Part shown: positions 45,327-56,083 of the stretch, in pieces
Numbering within the stretch: the stretch's first letter is position 1
Layout of the letters: each line of letters starts with the position of its first letter
Assembly: GCF_902806685.2 (NCBI RefSeq)
Contig: NC_048554.1
Span: 620,001-684,000 of the forward strand
DNA: 64,000 nucleotides
Direction of reading: 5' to 3'
Source of the DNA: Maniola hyperantus
Taxonomy: Eukaryota > Arthropoda > Insecta > Lepidoptera > Nymphalidae
Notes under the pieces: model-generated
The model's input: only the letters and a program-made list of their open reading frames with translations
The model's database searches: none
What the model was told of the DNA's origin: nothing
Translations under genes and position numbers: made by a program

Positions 45327-46140
45327 GATATTAATTAATTATTCATTTAATTGTTAAAAATTCAAAAAAATTTAGAAAATTTTCAGTAGCTTTCAGCAAT
45401 TTGTACTTTTTTTTTTCAAAAATGTCATTGTTTACAAACTGCACACAAACTGTCTTTGAAAATGTACAAGAAAAGAAACCAATAAGGTTTTTTTAGTTTT
45501 CGAGAAACACCACCTTCATCCCATTACAGTCAAAGTGGGTAACATTAGACTCACTAACATTGGACATATTGCGTTTATGTAATAGGTACATTTTTAGCTT
45601 GGAAACAATAGAGGTAGGCAGTCAAATTATCCCAATTCAAAAAGTGATAACCTGTGGAAGAGATTTTAATTAATAACTTCGATATAAGTTTATCATCCGT
45701 TTATCAGCGACCACGCTAGCAAGTTAATAAGTTTATGGATTAATCACCTAGGCGATGACTACGTCATTATTGCGTAATGTGAAAAGTTAGCAGCAACCAG
45801 TAGTCCAAAGCAAATTAAATTAGACAAAATTGATTCAAATGGAAAACTTTTCTGCTGCAACTTACAACAGCTTGCAAGTTGTTTAAAACTGTAATTGAAA
45901 ACAAAAGTGGCCAGATAGAACTTTGTCTATGGGCCAGCTATTTGACAGTTATTTGAAAAATAAAAGTGACAAAAACGGAACGAAATTTAAAGGAAAATAT
46001 AGCCGATCTTAATTTCTTAAAATATTCACAGTGCAACATGAGGAAAATATAATATTGTTTAGAAAAGTGTATACTTTATAATAGACGCTAAATGATGAGT
46101 GTAAATTTTTTGAACTCAGTGTTTGTTGTTATCAGTTAAA
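45327..46140. promoter_or_regulatory. Shared upstream region of the C2orf81-like gene and ENKD1
   Basis: About 0.8 kb separates two start codons that point away from each other. The stretch is AT-rich and, unlike most of the window, shows no recognisable transposon, which suggests it is kept free for promoter use. I see no convincing TATA box or full RFX X-box. The bidirectional promoter role is inferred from layout only. Confidence 0.45.
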
Positions 46141-47995
46141 ATGTATACTTTGAAGGGTATATTTCCTGAACCAAGTAAGTGAGCTTTTGCGTTACATTTA
46201 AAAATGTAATTAGAAGCACATAATAATTATGTTATTGAGGACAGTAAACAATAAAACTGCAGCAAGCAGAATTTATGTAGGTTTGTTGCCATTTCAGAAA
46301 TCTTCATTGGCCAGTTTTACCGATTAGCTCAATGACTTATATGTATACACAGAAGTCATTGGATTAGCTAGACAATTAATGCAGAGTACCTAAATAGTGT
46401 TGAGTGATACCTAAACATATATACTATTTACTTTTTGCTTTCAGAAAAGGAGCAAAAAAAGAATTTTATAAGAGAAAACATGAAGCAACTCAAATTAATT
46501 CAGGGGAAATCGCCCAAAGAGTCTAAATTTACTTTGAAATCAGCGAATCCACCGAGATTTGGCGCCCAGATCGACGCTACCACCAACTTAGATCAGGTGA
46601 AGTCTGCACCATCGAATAAGAGCGGCAAAGCTGCTTTAAACACTGGCAAATCGAACTCGACAAATTTACGGAAAAAATACACTGATGTACGAATAAAAAA
46701 GGGTGATATGGCAGAATTTTTGAAGAGGAAAGAGTTGCGATCACAACAGCAGGAAGAACTAGTGTATGACGATGCTGAATCATCCCATTCTTCTGGACGG
46801 TTAAGAGATATAGGTTGTCAAACTGTAGAGTCCAATTTATCTCAGAAACTGACTGAAAACACAAAGTTGACAGTACTGTACCCCTCAAGGGAGAGTGACC
46901 ATGAGAAGCTGAAGGCCAGTGGGGACTCCGTGGGGCATAGCTCTTCACGGTCTAGACAACACTCTCCGAGACGAATGGCAGATGATATTATGGAGGAGAA
47001 GAACCGTAGTCGGCTAAATGCTATCTTAGAAAGGAAGGATAAGGATCCATACGTACCTTCTGGTGAGGATTATATTGATTATGATAATGATGACTAAAGC
47101 TGAAAAATACCTTTTTAGGGTTCCGTACCTCAAAAGGAAAAACGGAACCCTTATAGGATCACTTTGTTGTCTGTCTGTCAAGAAACCTACAGGGTACTTC
47201 CCCTCAATCTAGAATCATGAAATTTGGCAGGTCTTATAGCACATGTAAGGGGTAAAATCTAAAAACCTCTGTGGATTTTTTTGAGGTGTGGAACCTAATG
47301 ATATCGCATTTTTTACCCAGGATATCAAAAAGGGGTGTTACCAAAGTACCTGCGCGAGCGGAAGGAAATAGCCAAAGACAAGGTAGGAGAGGATGCAAGT
47401 GAGGTGCATGCAGACTGTCCTGAGGGACACGTCCCCCTGCCTGATGTGGAGAGGAAGGAGACACTGCGCATGCTTAGGAATAGTGAGTATTAGTTGTGTA
47501 CAGTTGTTGTTAGAACTTGCGGGAAAATTTCTGACAAATTGTAATCAACATACAATAGGTGGCACGCAAGTCACATTGACACTTGCCAGCCTGGTCTATA
47601 CTATATTATTATAAATGCGAACATAATATGTCTGTTCTTTCAGAGCCCATTCTGATACAGAAATAGCTTGCATCCCAGAGATGGATATAGTCTTCTTCTT
47701 GTGATTTTCCAGGATAAAAAGTAACCTATGTTTATCTAAGAAATGCAAAATCTGTCAAACAGATAAGCTGTGAAAAGCTAGAGAGAAACTTTCTGGGGGT
47801 TATTGTATTTAATAAAAAATTTGAATGCTTCCAGGTTTTGCCGAGTTAGTAAGTGAATTAAACAAAATGCCAGTTAAAACTGACACGCTTAGAATGAGGA
47901 ACCGAAAAATGGAGCTAGAAAAGCAGTTAGCCAAACTAGAAGAGGGCATTAAAGTGTTTTCTAGACCCAAAGTGTTTGTTAAGATAGGAGAATGA
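46141..47995 (+). CDS. ENKD1: Enkurin domain-containing protein 1
   Basis: Four exons, 46141-46174, 46445-47062, 47321-47482 and 47835-47995, join in phase to 324 codons plus stop; vertebrate ENKD1 is about 345 residues. The ATG at 46141 opens a 34-base first exon ending at GTAAGT. The N-terminus has a basic KEQKKNFIRENMKQLK segment (about 13-28), and residues 80-95 hold a conserved-looking basic FLKRK motif. The enkurin domain is C-terminal (about 219-324): GVLPKYLRERKE, then a D-T-L-R segment, a charged helix KMELEKQLAKLEE and the ending FSRPKVFVKIGE. Known members bind microtubules and sit at cilia or centrosomes. In an insect this suggests sensory cilia or the sperm tail, which is inference. 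Intron 2 carries a GGTTCCGTAC-family fragment and intron 3 a LINE tail. The frame of exon 2 reads past its splice site to a stop at 47097, so retention of intron 2 would lose the enkurin domain. Confidence 0.88.
47115..47275 (-). mobile_element. GGTTCCGTAC-family fragment in ENKD1 intron 2
   Basis: Only the TTTTAGGGTTCCGTACCTC end and the core survive. It lies on the strand opposite to ENKD1, about 50 bases after the donor of exon 2. Confidence 0.75.
47600..47795 (-). mobile_element. Tailed-element remnant in ENKD1 intron 3
   Basis: Diverged pieces (TTATTATAAATGCGAACAT, TGATTTTCCAGGATAAAAAG) in mixed order, opposite and sense, showing an old rearranged copy. Confidence 0.4.
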
Positions 47996-48085
47996 CTGGA
48001 GTTTTATATCTGAAATACTTGGGAGATTGAAAATTGCTAGTGTTAAGTATGTTTCCTATGAATAATATCAAAATTATATTATTTA

Positions 48086-48243
48086 TAAGTCCCGTAAATT
48101 GCTAATGCGCGTGGCCGCCATTTTAGTGATGTCAGCACTAGGCTGAAGTTTCGAGATAGTATATTTTTATTTCGGCTGATGTCAAAATGTCATCATTTCG
48201 ATGTTAATGTGACATGGTTGGTACAATAGCAATTTGCGGGATA
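48086..48243. mobile_element. CRE-bearing MITE, copy 2, decayed
   Basis: The same inverted ends lie 90 bases after the ENKD1 stop. All three CRE sites have lost the central CG (for example TGATGTCA). Confidence 0.75.
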
Positions 48244-48939
48244 TAGATATTAGTGAAGTATGTAACTATGTACCTACTTAATTTTTGTAAATAAGCCAGT
48301 ATTAATTTTGTTTCAATGTATGAAATATAACATTATTTCAATGTTTTTCTTAAACTGTGAAATTACTTGAGTTTTCATTTAAAAAGTGTTTCTTAGTGTT
48401 TGTTTTCGTCATGTATCTAAAATTTAATTTCTAGTTACTATGACAATAATATCATTGTGATAGGTACCTACCATAATTCAATGGTGAGTTAATTATTATT
48501 GTAATTTAGTACATATTGTAATATTATTGTATGGTCCTTGTAATAATATATGTATTTGTATGATTTACAGTGATTGTATTTATTACTTACTTTTGGATTT
48601 AAATACATGTGCTATTAATTTGATTTTCTCATTAATTTGATTTTTAGAATATTGCAATCACAAAATCGTAGATAGATTTACTGGACATTCAAATAGTTAT
48701 GGGCAACTAATAGGTACATAACATAAGCAGTGTACTGGTAACTAATAATAGCATAATCAGCTGCCAAGACGAGCAAAACTAAACATCTCGAAGCGTTTCG
48801 TCGTATTTTCGAGCAGTCGACGGTCTGGAACATGCTAGAAAGCTGAATTATTATTTACTGTAATATGAACTAATGAGAAAAAATAGGGGGCCTTAACACA
48901 AGGCCCTAAGGTAAGGCCCCTTTGTCATTTTGTGATTTG

Positions 48940-48945
48940 AATAAA
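48940..48945 (+). terminator. Candidate poly(A) signal of ENKD1
   Basis: AATAAA about 945 bases after the ENKD1 stop. A CRE-bearing MITE lies between stop and signal and would be part of the 3' UTR. No other AATAAA stood out between them. Confidence 0.35.
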
Positions 48946-49058
48946 TTTTTGAATGAAATAGAAATCCTAAATTACCAAAATAAATATGAGTTAGGATGTT
49001 TAGGTTCTAACAATTTTTTTTAATCATAATAAAATGCACTAAAATAATTTAATATTCA

Positions 49059-49064
49059 TTTATT
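49059..49064 (-). terminator. Candidate poly(A) signal of NME6
   Basis: AATAAA on the minus strand about 485 bases after the NME6 stop codon. With the candidate ENKD1 signal at 48940 it puts the two convergent transcripts within about 120 bases of each other. Confidence 0.35.
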
Positions 49065-49156
49065 CCGTAAATCTTAATAAAATTGTAACTACTATCTATA
49101 ATAATAATAACCATAACAAAAGGTAACGATACGAGTCGATGGGTAAAACGTCCTTT

Positions 49157-49265
49157 TTAGGGTTCTGTACACGAAGGGTGCCAATCCGACCCTATTACTA
49201 AGCCTCTGCTGTCTGACTGTCTGCCAATCCGTCTGTTAGCGGGCTGTATCTCACGAACCGTACTA
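49157..49265 (-). mobile_element. Related element fragment beyond the NME6 3' UTR
   Basis: Starts TTTTAGGGTTCTGTACACG and ends at the GGCTGTATCTCACGAACC motif of the 9433 subfamily. Confidence 0.5.
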
Positions 49266-49334
49266 GAAACCATAAATTAGTGAACATTACAATAATTTAA
49301 AGTTAAGGAGCTACTTAGATTTAATAAGCATTGC

Positions 49335-49515
49335 CAAGTACAGTACTCGGCAGGAAATATTGTACATCAACTTTTAAAAAGAAATAGTGGTTTGGTAGAT
49401 CATTGTCTCTGTCATTCAGACAGACAAAACGTTACATAAGTATGAGTGACAGGGACAACAGTCTACAAAGCCGAAATCTCTTTCTAAAGGTCAATGTACA
49501 ATATTTCCTAACGGC
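49335..49515. mobile_element. Fold-back MITE-2, diverged
   Basis: AGTACAGTACTCGGCAGGAA at the left and AATGTACAATATTTCCT at the right, with the GTCTACAAAGCCGAAATC core. It lies just before the NME6 stop codon (49549). Confidence 0.7.
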
Positions 49516-49548
49516 TACTATATTCAAGCTTGGAAGGTACATAGGTGA

Positions 49549-50962
49549 CTACAATTTTCTGACGTGTTGGAACAGATGATTGTTGAATACAATGGGGCCT
49601 TTTCTATATCGGACCTCATCGTTGGTGTGCCAGTTATAGAAGGAAAACTCTGGAAAAAAGAACTTTATCTCTCTTTCTGCTGATGATTCAGAATCTGTAA
49701 CAGAAATAATGATATGTAAGCAGTGATAGCCCAGTGGTTAAGACATCTGCCTTCTATTCGGGGAGTGGGTAAGGGGGGTCTGGGGTTTGATCCTGGGAAC
49801 ACCAACTTTCTGGAGTTATGTGTGTTTTAAGCATATAAATAGCTTCCCATAGCACAGAGAATCCTAGTTTGGCGGTTAATCCAGGGTATAATCTGTCTCC
49901 ATTCCAAATTTCCGCCAAATCCGTCCAGTAGTTTTGCGTGATTGAGTAACAAACATCCAAACATCCACACTTTCACATTTATAATATTATTAGGATTAAA
50001 TAACATTTGCTTTAATGTGAAGGAAAACATCGTGAGGAAACCTCATGCAGGTTTACCCTTTCATTCTGAGAGGAAACCTGTGAACTGTGCTCAGTAAAGT
50101 AGTGGGCCAGTGATGGGTTGATCATGATGACAATATCATTGGATATAAAGAAAAATGTTTTACCTGAGCCATGAGCAACATTCCTTGTATCAGAAATTCC
50201 AAACAAGCCTCTCAGACAGTAGGGCTCTTGGAATTGTGCCCTGTACACTTTAGTTGGTCCTAGCATCCGTCGCCACACCTCCACTGCCTGTGTGTGCCCC
50301 ATTACATGCAGATCTATGCTGCCACTGGAATTATAAAAAAACTAGCTTATGCCCGCGACTTCATCCGCATGGATTATACAAATTTTAAACCCCTATTTCA
50401 CCCCCTTACGGGTTGAATTTTCAAAAATTCTTTCTTAGCTGATGCCTACGTCATAATAGCTATCTGCATACCAAATTTCAGCCCGATCCGTCCAGAAGTT
50501 TGAGCTGTGCGTTGATAGATCAGTCAGTCAGTCACCTTTTCCTTTTATATATTTAGAAGATTGTTTACAGGTTGTATTTAAGAGTTTTTATATGATTAGG
50601 TACTTATTTTAAATAAATCGAGCGGTGGTCAGTAGCTACTGCTGGGGATTCGTATTGGCGATTTTTGGCTACAGAGTTATGTAATTTTAACACTGCTAAG
50701 CTGTTATTATGCTTGAGGTATGAGGTCCAAGATATAACCAAAAATATACTAACCTTGCCATAAATGTAACTAAACGGTTGTAAAAGAACTTCTCAACGTG
50801 TTCCTTGTAAAAGTTCCCCGCTGCCTCAGTGTCTAAAATCATTCTTTTAGTTTTAATAACGATAAAGTTATCCTTAATAACATTTCTTATGTATGAGAGA
50901 GCGACCGGGTTCTTGACTGCGTGTGGCTTTATGATAGCCAGTGTTAGTTGGAGTTTTGGCAT
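49549..50962 (-). CDS. NME6: Nucleoside diphosphate kinase 6 homologue
   Basis: Three exons, 50962-50754, 50324-50164 and 49694-49549, join in phases 2 and 1 to 171 codons plus stop. The family transfers phosphate from NTPs to NDPs through a phosphohistidine; NME6 is a group II member tied to mitochondria. Residues 5-124 form the NDK fold: LTLAIIKPHAV with the ATP-site Lys12, Tyr52, FFYNRL, then WRRMLGPTKVYRA (Arg88, Thr94), and SDTRNVAHGSD with the catalytic His121. The usual Asp of KPD is His here; from memory insect NME6 proteins also have KPH, so I do not read it as damage. The C-terminal exon supplies EREIKFFFPEFSFYNW. Intron 2 holds a SINE split by a LINE tail, and intron 1 a GACTGACT element. 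The gene is head to head with SNRNP40 and tail to tail with ENKD1. Confidence 0.9.
49720..50125 (+). mobile_element. SINE-1 in NME6 intron 2, split by a LINE tail
   Basis: The SINE head (GATAGCCCAGTGGTTAAG; B box GGTTTGATCCT) and body resume after a foreign 157-base insert at 49840-49996. The tail is GGGTTGATCATGATGA. Confidence 0.75.
49840..49996 (+). mobile_element. LINE/SINE tail insert with TAAATA duplication
   Basis: The insert ends in CACATTTATAATATTATTAGGAT-type sequence and is flanked by TAAATA on both sides. A relative lies at 60080-60235. Confidence 0.7.
50340..50558. mobile_element. GACTGACT element, copy 4, in NME6 intron 1
   Basis: Complete copy in the orientation opposite to the other three, starting 16 bases from exon 2. 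Confidence 0.65.
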
Positions 50963-51352
50963 TTTTAGATTATTGAAATGTAAGGCATTAAGCTATTAAT
51001 TATTGAACTCATATTTTTAAAGTTTTTAATGGAAATTCACATTTGAAATATTTTCATTTTGTTGACATTTAAATTTTGAATTTTAGACCATAGACGAACA
51101 ATCGCTGAGTGACGTTTGAAACCAATTTTTAGTGTTGCACCATGGTTGATTATTCGGACTATTATCTTTTTCTCTATGATTTTTAAATTCCTAGAATCCA
51201 TGTCCAATCTGCTGTTTTCAGTCCTGTATGTTATTGGTCTGTGTTCAGTCTTTTAAAAAGTAAAAAGTCAAAACAATTTGTTTTGTAAATTATTTGCTGA
51301 TGCTGAAGTGACTTACAAGTGGTGGAATTTTTAGATAAAATAAAAGCTGATA
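50963..51352. promoter_or_regulatory. Bidirectional promoter region of NME6 and SNRNP40
   Basis: Only 390 bases separate the two divergent start codons, too little for two ordinary promoters. It contains a CCAAT motif (ACCAATTTTT near 51120), a GTGACG motif just upstream of it, and no recognisable transposon. Shared promoter use is inferred from spacing. Confidence 0.55.
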
Positions 51353-54300
51353 ATGCCCGAAATGGAAATCAAAAGAAGAGGAGATGAATATTCGGTCGTG
51401 CCCGCGAAGAAAACCCGACATGAAATATCGGTTATCGGAACGAGAGAAAAAGCTGTGGTAACCTCTTCGGTAAGTGTAAACAAATACTTATTTTAACAAT
51501 TTCACTTAATTTAAATTCCATACACAAACTCGGTTTTATATGCTGTTGCATAGTTTTTAATAATGACCAGCTTTGTTGTTTCGGCTGAAAATCCTGTGCT
51601 AGTTTTTAATGACAACTGTAGGTACTTATATAAATGCTACATCATCATCAGCCTGTGGACGTCCACTGTAGGACATAGGCCTTCTCTAAAGAGCGCCACC
51701 ACTGACCACACCCGACGCCTTCCTCATCCAGCCACTTTCCGCCAGTCTCTGTATAACTTCGGTCCATCGTGCTGGAGGGCGCCCTACACTAGACTTGCTT
51801 AAATAAATGATTTGGTTACCTACCCACACATAAATGCTTAGTCAAGTTTTTTTATTTAAGAAAAAATATTTCAGGTGCCAAGAACATCGAGTCTCTATGC
51901 TCCTATAATGTTACTAGAAGGGCATCAGGGTGAGATCTTCACAGCCAAGTTCCACCCTGAAGGGAAACATTTAGCCTCGGCTGGCTTTGACAGGCAGATA
52001 CGTGAGTTTAAGTTACTCAAATATTCATAACATACCATCGCTGTACATGCAAAATCAGCTAAGTAATTTTTTTGGATATTCGTTTTTGATGTCATTTTGT
52101 TTAGTTTTAAAAGGTGCATGTGAAGAAACCCATTCTTTAACATGTGTGTTAGTTTACAAAAACATTTTCCAGGATAAAAAGTAGCCTAGACCCATGTCCA
52201 GGTCCAGGATGCAAGCTATCTCTGTACCAAAAAGATGATGCTTGCCATTTCACCAATGTGTTTATAAGAACTCTGTGAAAAGTCTGATTTTCTAGGACAA
52301 AAAGACTCCTTCCCCGGGATGCACGTTAATTGATGGATAATGATGATGAATGATGTGTTATGTCATGTGGACATCCAGCAGTGGACATCCACATAAAAAC
52401 CTACCTGGCCCAGTGTCAATCACTGTGGTCTTGTTAGTGGGAGGTCGCGGGTTCGATTCCCGGCAGTGGTTTGGAATTTTATAATTTCTAAAATTCTGGT
52501 CTGGTGGGAGGCTTGGTAAGGTCGTGGTAAGTTACCATCCTACTGGCAAAGCCATGCCGCCAAGCGATTTAGCATTCCGGTACGATGCCATGTAGTAACC
52601 AAAGGGGTATGGGTTTAATAAATACTTTGGTTTTTAAAAATCCTGTGGGAACTCTTTGATTTTCCGGGATAAAAAGTAGCCTACATTATTCTCCAGGTAT
52701 TTATTTATAGTCTATACCCATGCAAAATTCACGTCAATCCGTTGCAACGTTGCGACGTGATTGAAGGACAAACCAACAAACAAACACACTTTCGCATTTA
52801 TAATAAGGGTACTGATTAAGCTTTTGGTTCATTGTAGATGATATTTTTTCCAGTTCTCTGGACAGTGTACGGGCAATGTGAAAACATAATGGTAATGAAG
52901 GGCCACACTGGCGCCATCATGGAGCTCTGTTTCTCCCCGGACGGCGCCCACATGTACACGGGCGCGACGGACCACACGGTGGCGGTGTGGGACGTGCCCA
53001 CCGGACTGAGGATCAAGAAACTGAAGGGGCACGCCAATTTCGTTAATTCTGTTTCAGGTAACTTAAAAACTTTCATTAACTAACTATAAGTCCCGCAAAT
53101 TGCTAATGCGCGTGGCCGCCATTTTAGTGACGTCAGCACTAGACTGAAGTTTCGAGCTGATGGTATATTTTTATTTCGGCTGACGCCAAAATGACGTCAT
53201 TTCGATGTTAATGAGGTTTCAGCACAATAGCAATTTGCGGGACTTACTTACTTACTTAATATACAAAATTTCAAAATAATTTAGTGAAAATTTACGAAGT
53301 TATAAGATCGTTGACTAAAAGTATTTTGTAGTCAAAATATAATCCATACTAAAAATGATTGCAATCGATTCTGTTACTGATTCTGAACAAACTACTTTCA
53401 GGTTTTGCGTATACTATTGCGTATTGCGAACCTAACGTTGTATACACATATAACATTTCAGGTGCAAGAAGAGGCCCAGAACTAATAGTATCAGCATCAG
53501 ACGACAACACCATCAAATTATGGGACGCTAGAAAGAGAAACCCCGTAGCCTCCTTCGACAGCGGCTACCCAGTCACATCTGTGCTGTTCAATGATACCGC
53601 AGAGAAGATCATATCCGGAGGCATTGACAACATCATCAAAGTGTGGGACATTAGGAATAATCAAATATCTTATAAGATTAAAGGACACACAGACACTATC
53701 ACTGGTGAGGAAAATCTTTTGAATGGAGTTTGAACAATCGAATTAATCAAACAATCGATTGTCGATTTTTATTCGATTGTTTTAGTTTTTCAATCGTTAA
53801 TAAAAAGTTTGAAAAAACTTATTGGTTGTTCCCTACGCGCCACTTGTACGCGTGAATTATGAGCGAGATAGCACGAGTCTCTTTTGTTCTTGTCTTTAAA
53901 ATCCTAACGTCAAGCAATGCCAATAAGGTCAGTACGCTTAGTATAAGATTTTACGTCTCATCAAACGTTGCTAGAATTCGAGAGTCGAAACACAATACCG
54001 TCAACGTAAAATGGACCTAAAGAGCCTTGAGTTGAAGTCAAGATTTTAATTTCGCAATGTTTCCGCTTGGAGCGCTCGCTGTAGATGTGTAGATAAACTT
54101 GAGCTTTAAAATAAGGCAATTTAAATCCAGTTTACTATAATATTTCGACACTCGAATACAAAGTATCAACGTTAGTGAGATATAAAATCTCGTACTAAGC
54201 GTACTGTATTGCATTGGTATACATTCGGTATTTTGCCGATGAGACTTATGCGAAAGTGGTAGTACTGTGCATTAATGGACTGCTTAGTGACATGTAAAAG

Positions 54301-55294
54301 TCCCGCAAATGGCTATTGCGCTGGAACCATGTCTCATTAACATCGAAATGACGTCATTTTGACGTGTATTTAAGTAAAAATATACCATCAGCTCGAAACT
54401 TCAGTCTAGTGCTGACGTCACTAAAATGGCGGCCACGCCATTAGCAATTTGCGGTACTTATATCATTATGTACGAATTCCAGGCATGTCTCTCTCGTACG
54501 ACGGCTCGTACCTACTATCTAACTCAATGGACAACACATTAAGGATATGGGACGTCAGACCCTTCGCTCCATCAGAGAGATGTGTTAAACTAATGTCTGG
54601 GCACCAACACAATTTCGAAAAGAACCTGCTACGCTGCGCCTGGTCACCAGATGGCTCTAAGGTAATATTTTTTTAAATTCCATTACAAGTTGGTTCTTGA
54701 CTGCAATCTCACGCTGTGGTAAGTGATGATACAGTCTAATATAGAAATGGACTAACTTGGAAAATGGTAGTTTCTTTACGACAATATTCCTATCCCGCCT
54801 GTGATGTTTCAGTGATGAAACATTGTTGTGGGCTTCTTCTCATACCAAGCGCTCTATAGATCTCACCCTCATTAACATCGAAATGACGTCATTTTGACGT
54901 CAGCCGAAATAAAAATATACCATCATCTCGAAACTTCAGTCTAGTGCTAACGTATTTTTTTTTAGTTTTAGTTTTTTTTGTAATAGTTATGTAAATTTTT
55001 TTGTGTGCAATAAAGTATTTCTATCTATCTATCTATCTATCTATCTAACGTCACTGAAATTGCGGCCACGCGCATTAGCAATTTGCGGGACTTCTATAAT
55101 ATTATGTTTTCCAGGTCGCCGCCGGTTCTTCGGACCGTTTCCTCTACATCTGGGACACGACGTCGCGGCGCGTGCTGTACAAGCTGCCCGGCCACAACGG
55201 CTCCGTCAACGACGTGCACTTCCACCGCGCGGAGCCCGTCGTGCTCTCCGCGTCCAGCGACAAGCAGATATACTTGGGCGAAATTGATAATTAA
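51353..55294 (+). CDS. SNRNP40: U5 snRNP 40 kDa WD40 protein (Prp8-binding)
   Basis: Six exons, 51353-51469, 51875-52001, 52854-53057, 53462-53704, 54483-54661 and 55115-55294, join in phase to 349 codons plus stop; the human protein is 357. A Lys/Arg-rich leader (1-39) is followed by a seven-bladed WD40 propeller: LLEGHQGEIFTAKFHPEGKH, GHTGAIMELCFSPDG with VAVWD, GHANFVNSVSGARRGPEL with IKLWD, a blade ending IKVWD, GHTDTITG with LRIWDVRPFAP, the insert HNFEKNLLRCAWSPDGSK, LYIWDTTSRR, and LPGHNGSVNDVHF closing with YLGEID. HNFEKNLLR and WDVRPFAP are hallmarks of this family. It sits in the U5 snRNP and the spliceosome, in the nucleus. The last exon is visibly GC-rich in an AT-rich setting. 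Three introns carry copies of one MITE. An in-frame alternative acceptor before exon 4 is reported as a finding. Confidence 0.95.
51640..51795 (-). mobile_element. LINE 3' fragment in SNRNP40 intron 1
   Basis: CATCATCATCAGCCTGTGG followed by ACGTCCACTGTAGGACATAG, a related but distinct LINE 3' end on the strand opposite to SNRNP40. Confidence 0.65.
52165..52320 (+). mobile_element. Tailed-element remnant in SNRNP40 intron 2
   Basis: TTCCAGGATAAAAAGTAGCC and GCAAGCTATCTCTGTACC, then a duplicated, decayed piece. Confidence 0.45.
52404..52625 (+). mobile_element. SINE-2 in SNRNP40 intron 2
   Basis: B box GGTTCGATTCCC and the body to GGGTATGGGTTTAATAAA; its end is replaced by a LINE tail. Orientation is the same as the gene. 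Confidence 0.7.
52628..52815 (+). mobile_element. Tailed element in SNRNP40 intron 2
   Basis: AAAATCCTGTGGGAACTCTT to CACACTTTCGCATTTATAAT, ending about 40 bases before exon 3. Confidence 0.6.
53086..53249. mobile_element. CRE-bearing MITE, copy 3, SNRNP40 intron 3
   Basis: Complete copy starting 28 bases after the exon 3 donor. Two intact TGACGTCA sites remain. Confidence 0.78.
54296..54460. mobile_element. CRE-bearing MITE, copy 4, SNRNP40 intron 4
   Basis: Complete copy ending 22 bases before exon 5. Two intact TGACGTCA sites remain. Confidence 0.78.
54675..54760 (-). mobile_element. SINE-2 tail fragment in SNRNP40 intron 5
   Basis: AATTCCATTACAAGTTGGTT and CAATCTCACGCTGTGGTAAG, the 3' end of SINE-2 right after the donor of exon 5. 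Confidence 0.6.
54867..55094. mobile_element. CRE-bearing MITE, copy 5, interrupted, SNRNP40 intron 5
   Basis: The left end is lost. The body is split at CTAACG by a 98-base insert with a TATC tail, and the right end lies 20 bases before exon 6. Two TGACGTCA sites remain. Confidence 0.75.
54953..55050 (+). mobile_element. LINE 3'-end insert with (CTAT)n tail
   Basis: The insert reads GTGTGCAATAAAGTATTT then CTATCTATCTATCTATC and is bounded by CTAACG on both sides, a six-base target duplication. Its own AATAAA lies inside SNRNP40 intron 5 in sense orientation. Confidence 0.7.
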
Positions 55295-56083
55295 ACTTTT
55301 TACTACTAAATATGGCACAATTTTATTATGAACCCCATCATTTAAAAAAATAACAAAACCCTCCAGTTGGAAGACGTACTATGAACATAACCGGATTTGA
55401 CGTTTTTAATTTCAAATGCCGAAAGAGATGGCGTTAGAAGTATATTAAATCTCACTCCATTAATTATATTATTATACACCCCATAGTAAATAAATACCCA
55501 AAACCTACCAGTTGAAGGACGCGAATTTTCAAATGGAAATCTGATACGACTTTTTAAATTTCAAATGCCACAGCAGATGGCGTTAGTATATTGAAACGCA
55601 CTTCATTATACTGTGCGGATTTGCACTTTACAGACCTTTGAACACATTATGGTGAAGTTTCAGGCGTACAGTAGATTTCCTTACGATGTTTTCCACCACC
55701 GTAAAAGTGATATTTAATTGCTTAAAACGCACATAACTCCGAAAAGTTAGAGGTGAGGAGGATCACACCTTTATTATATACATTTGTTTATAGAAACACC
55801 CACATTGGGAGAAATGTATAAATAACACTTCTTAATTAATATTTAAAACATAATTTATTATAATACAATCATTTACAACTTAAAATTGCTAGTTACAGGT
55901 TGTCCCAAACAAAAAGATCACTTGAGAGCTTTTACTTGTTTTTAAATGTACAGAAATTAGTTGTGCAAAAACAAACTAAACTTATGCTTAAATGTTGGTA
56001 TTGTATCCTTTTTTGCAAACAAATTATTTGTTTCATTAGTTTAGTTTGCTTTCTAAACAACCAGTAGTTTTAACAGCCAGACT

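Noticed and set aside
46577..46948. 123-codon minus-strand frame
   Set aside because: Antisense shadow of ENKD1 exon 2.
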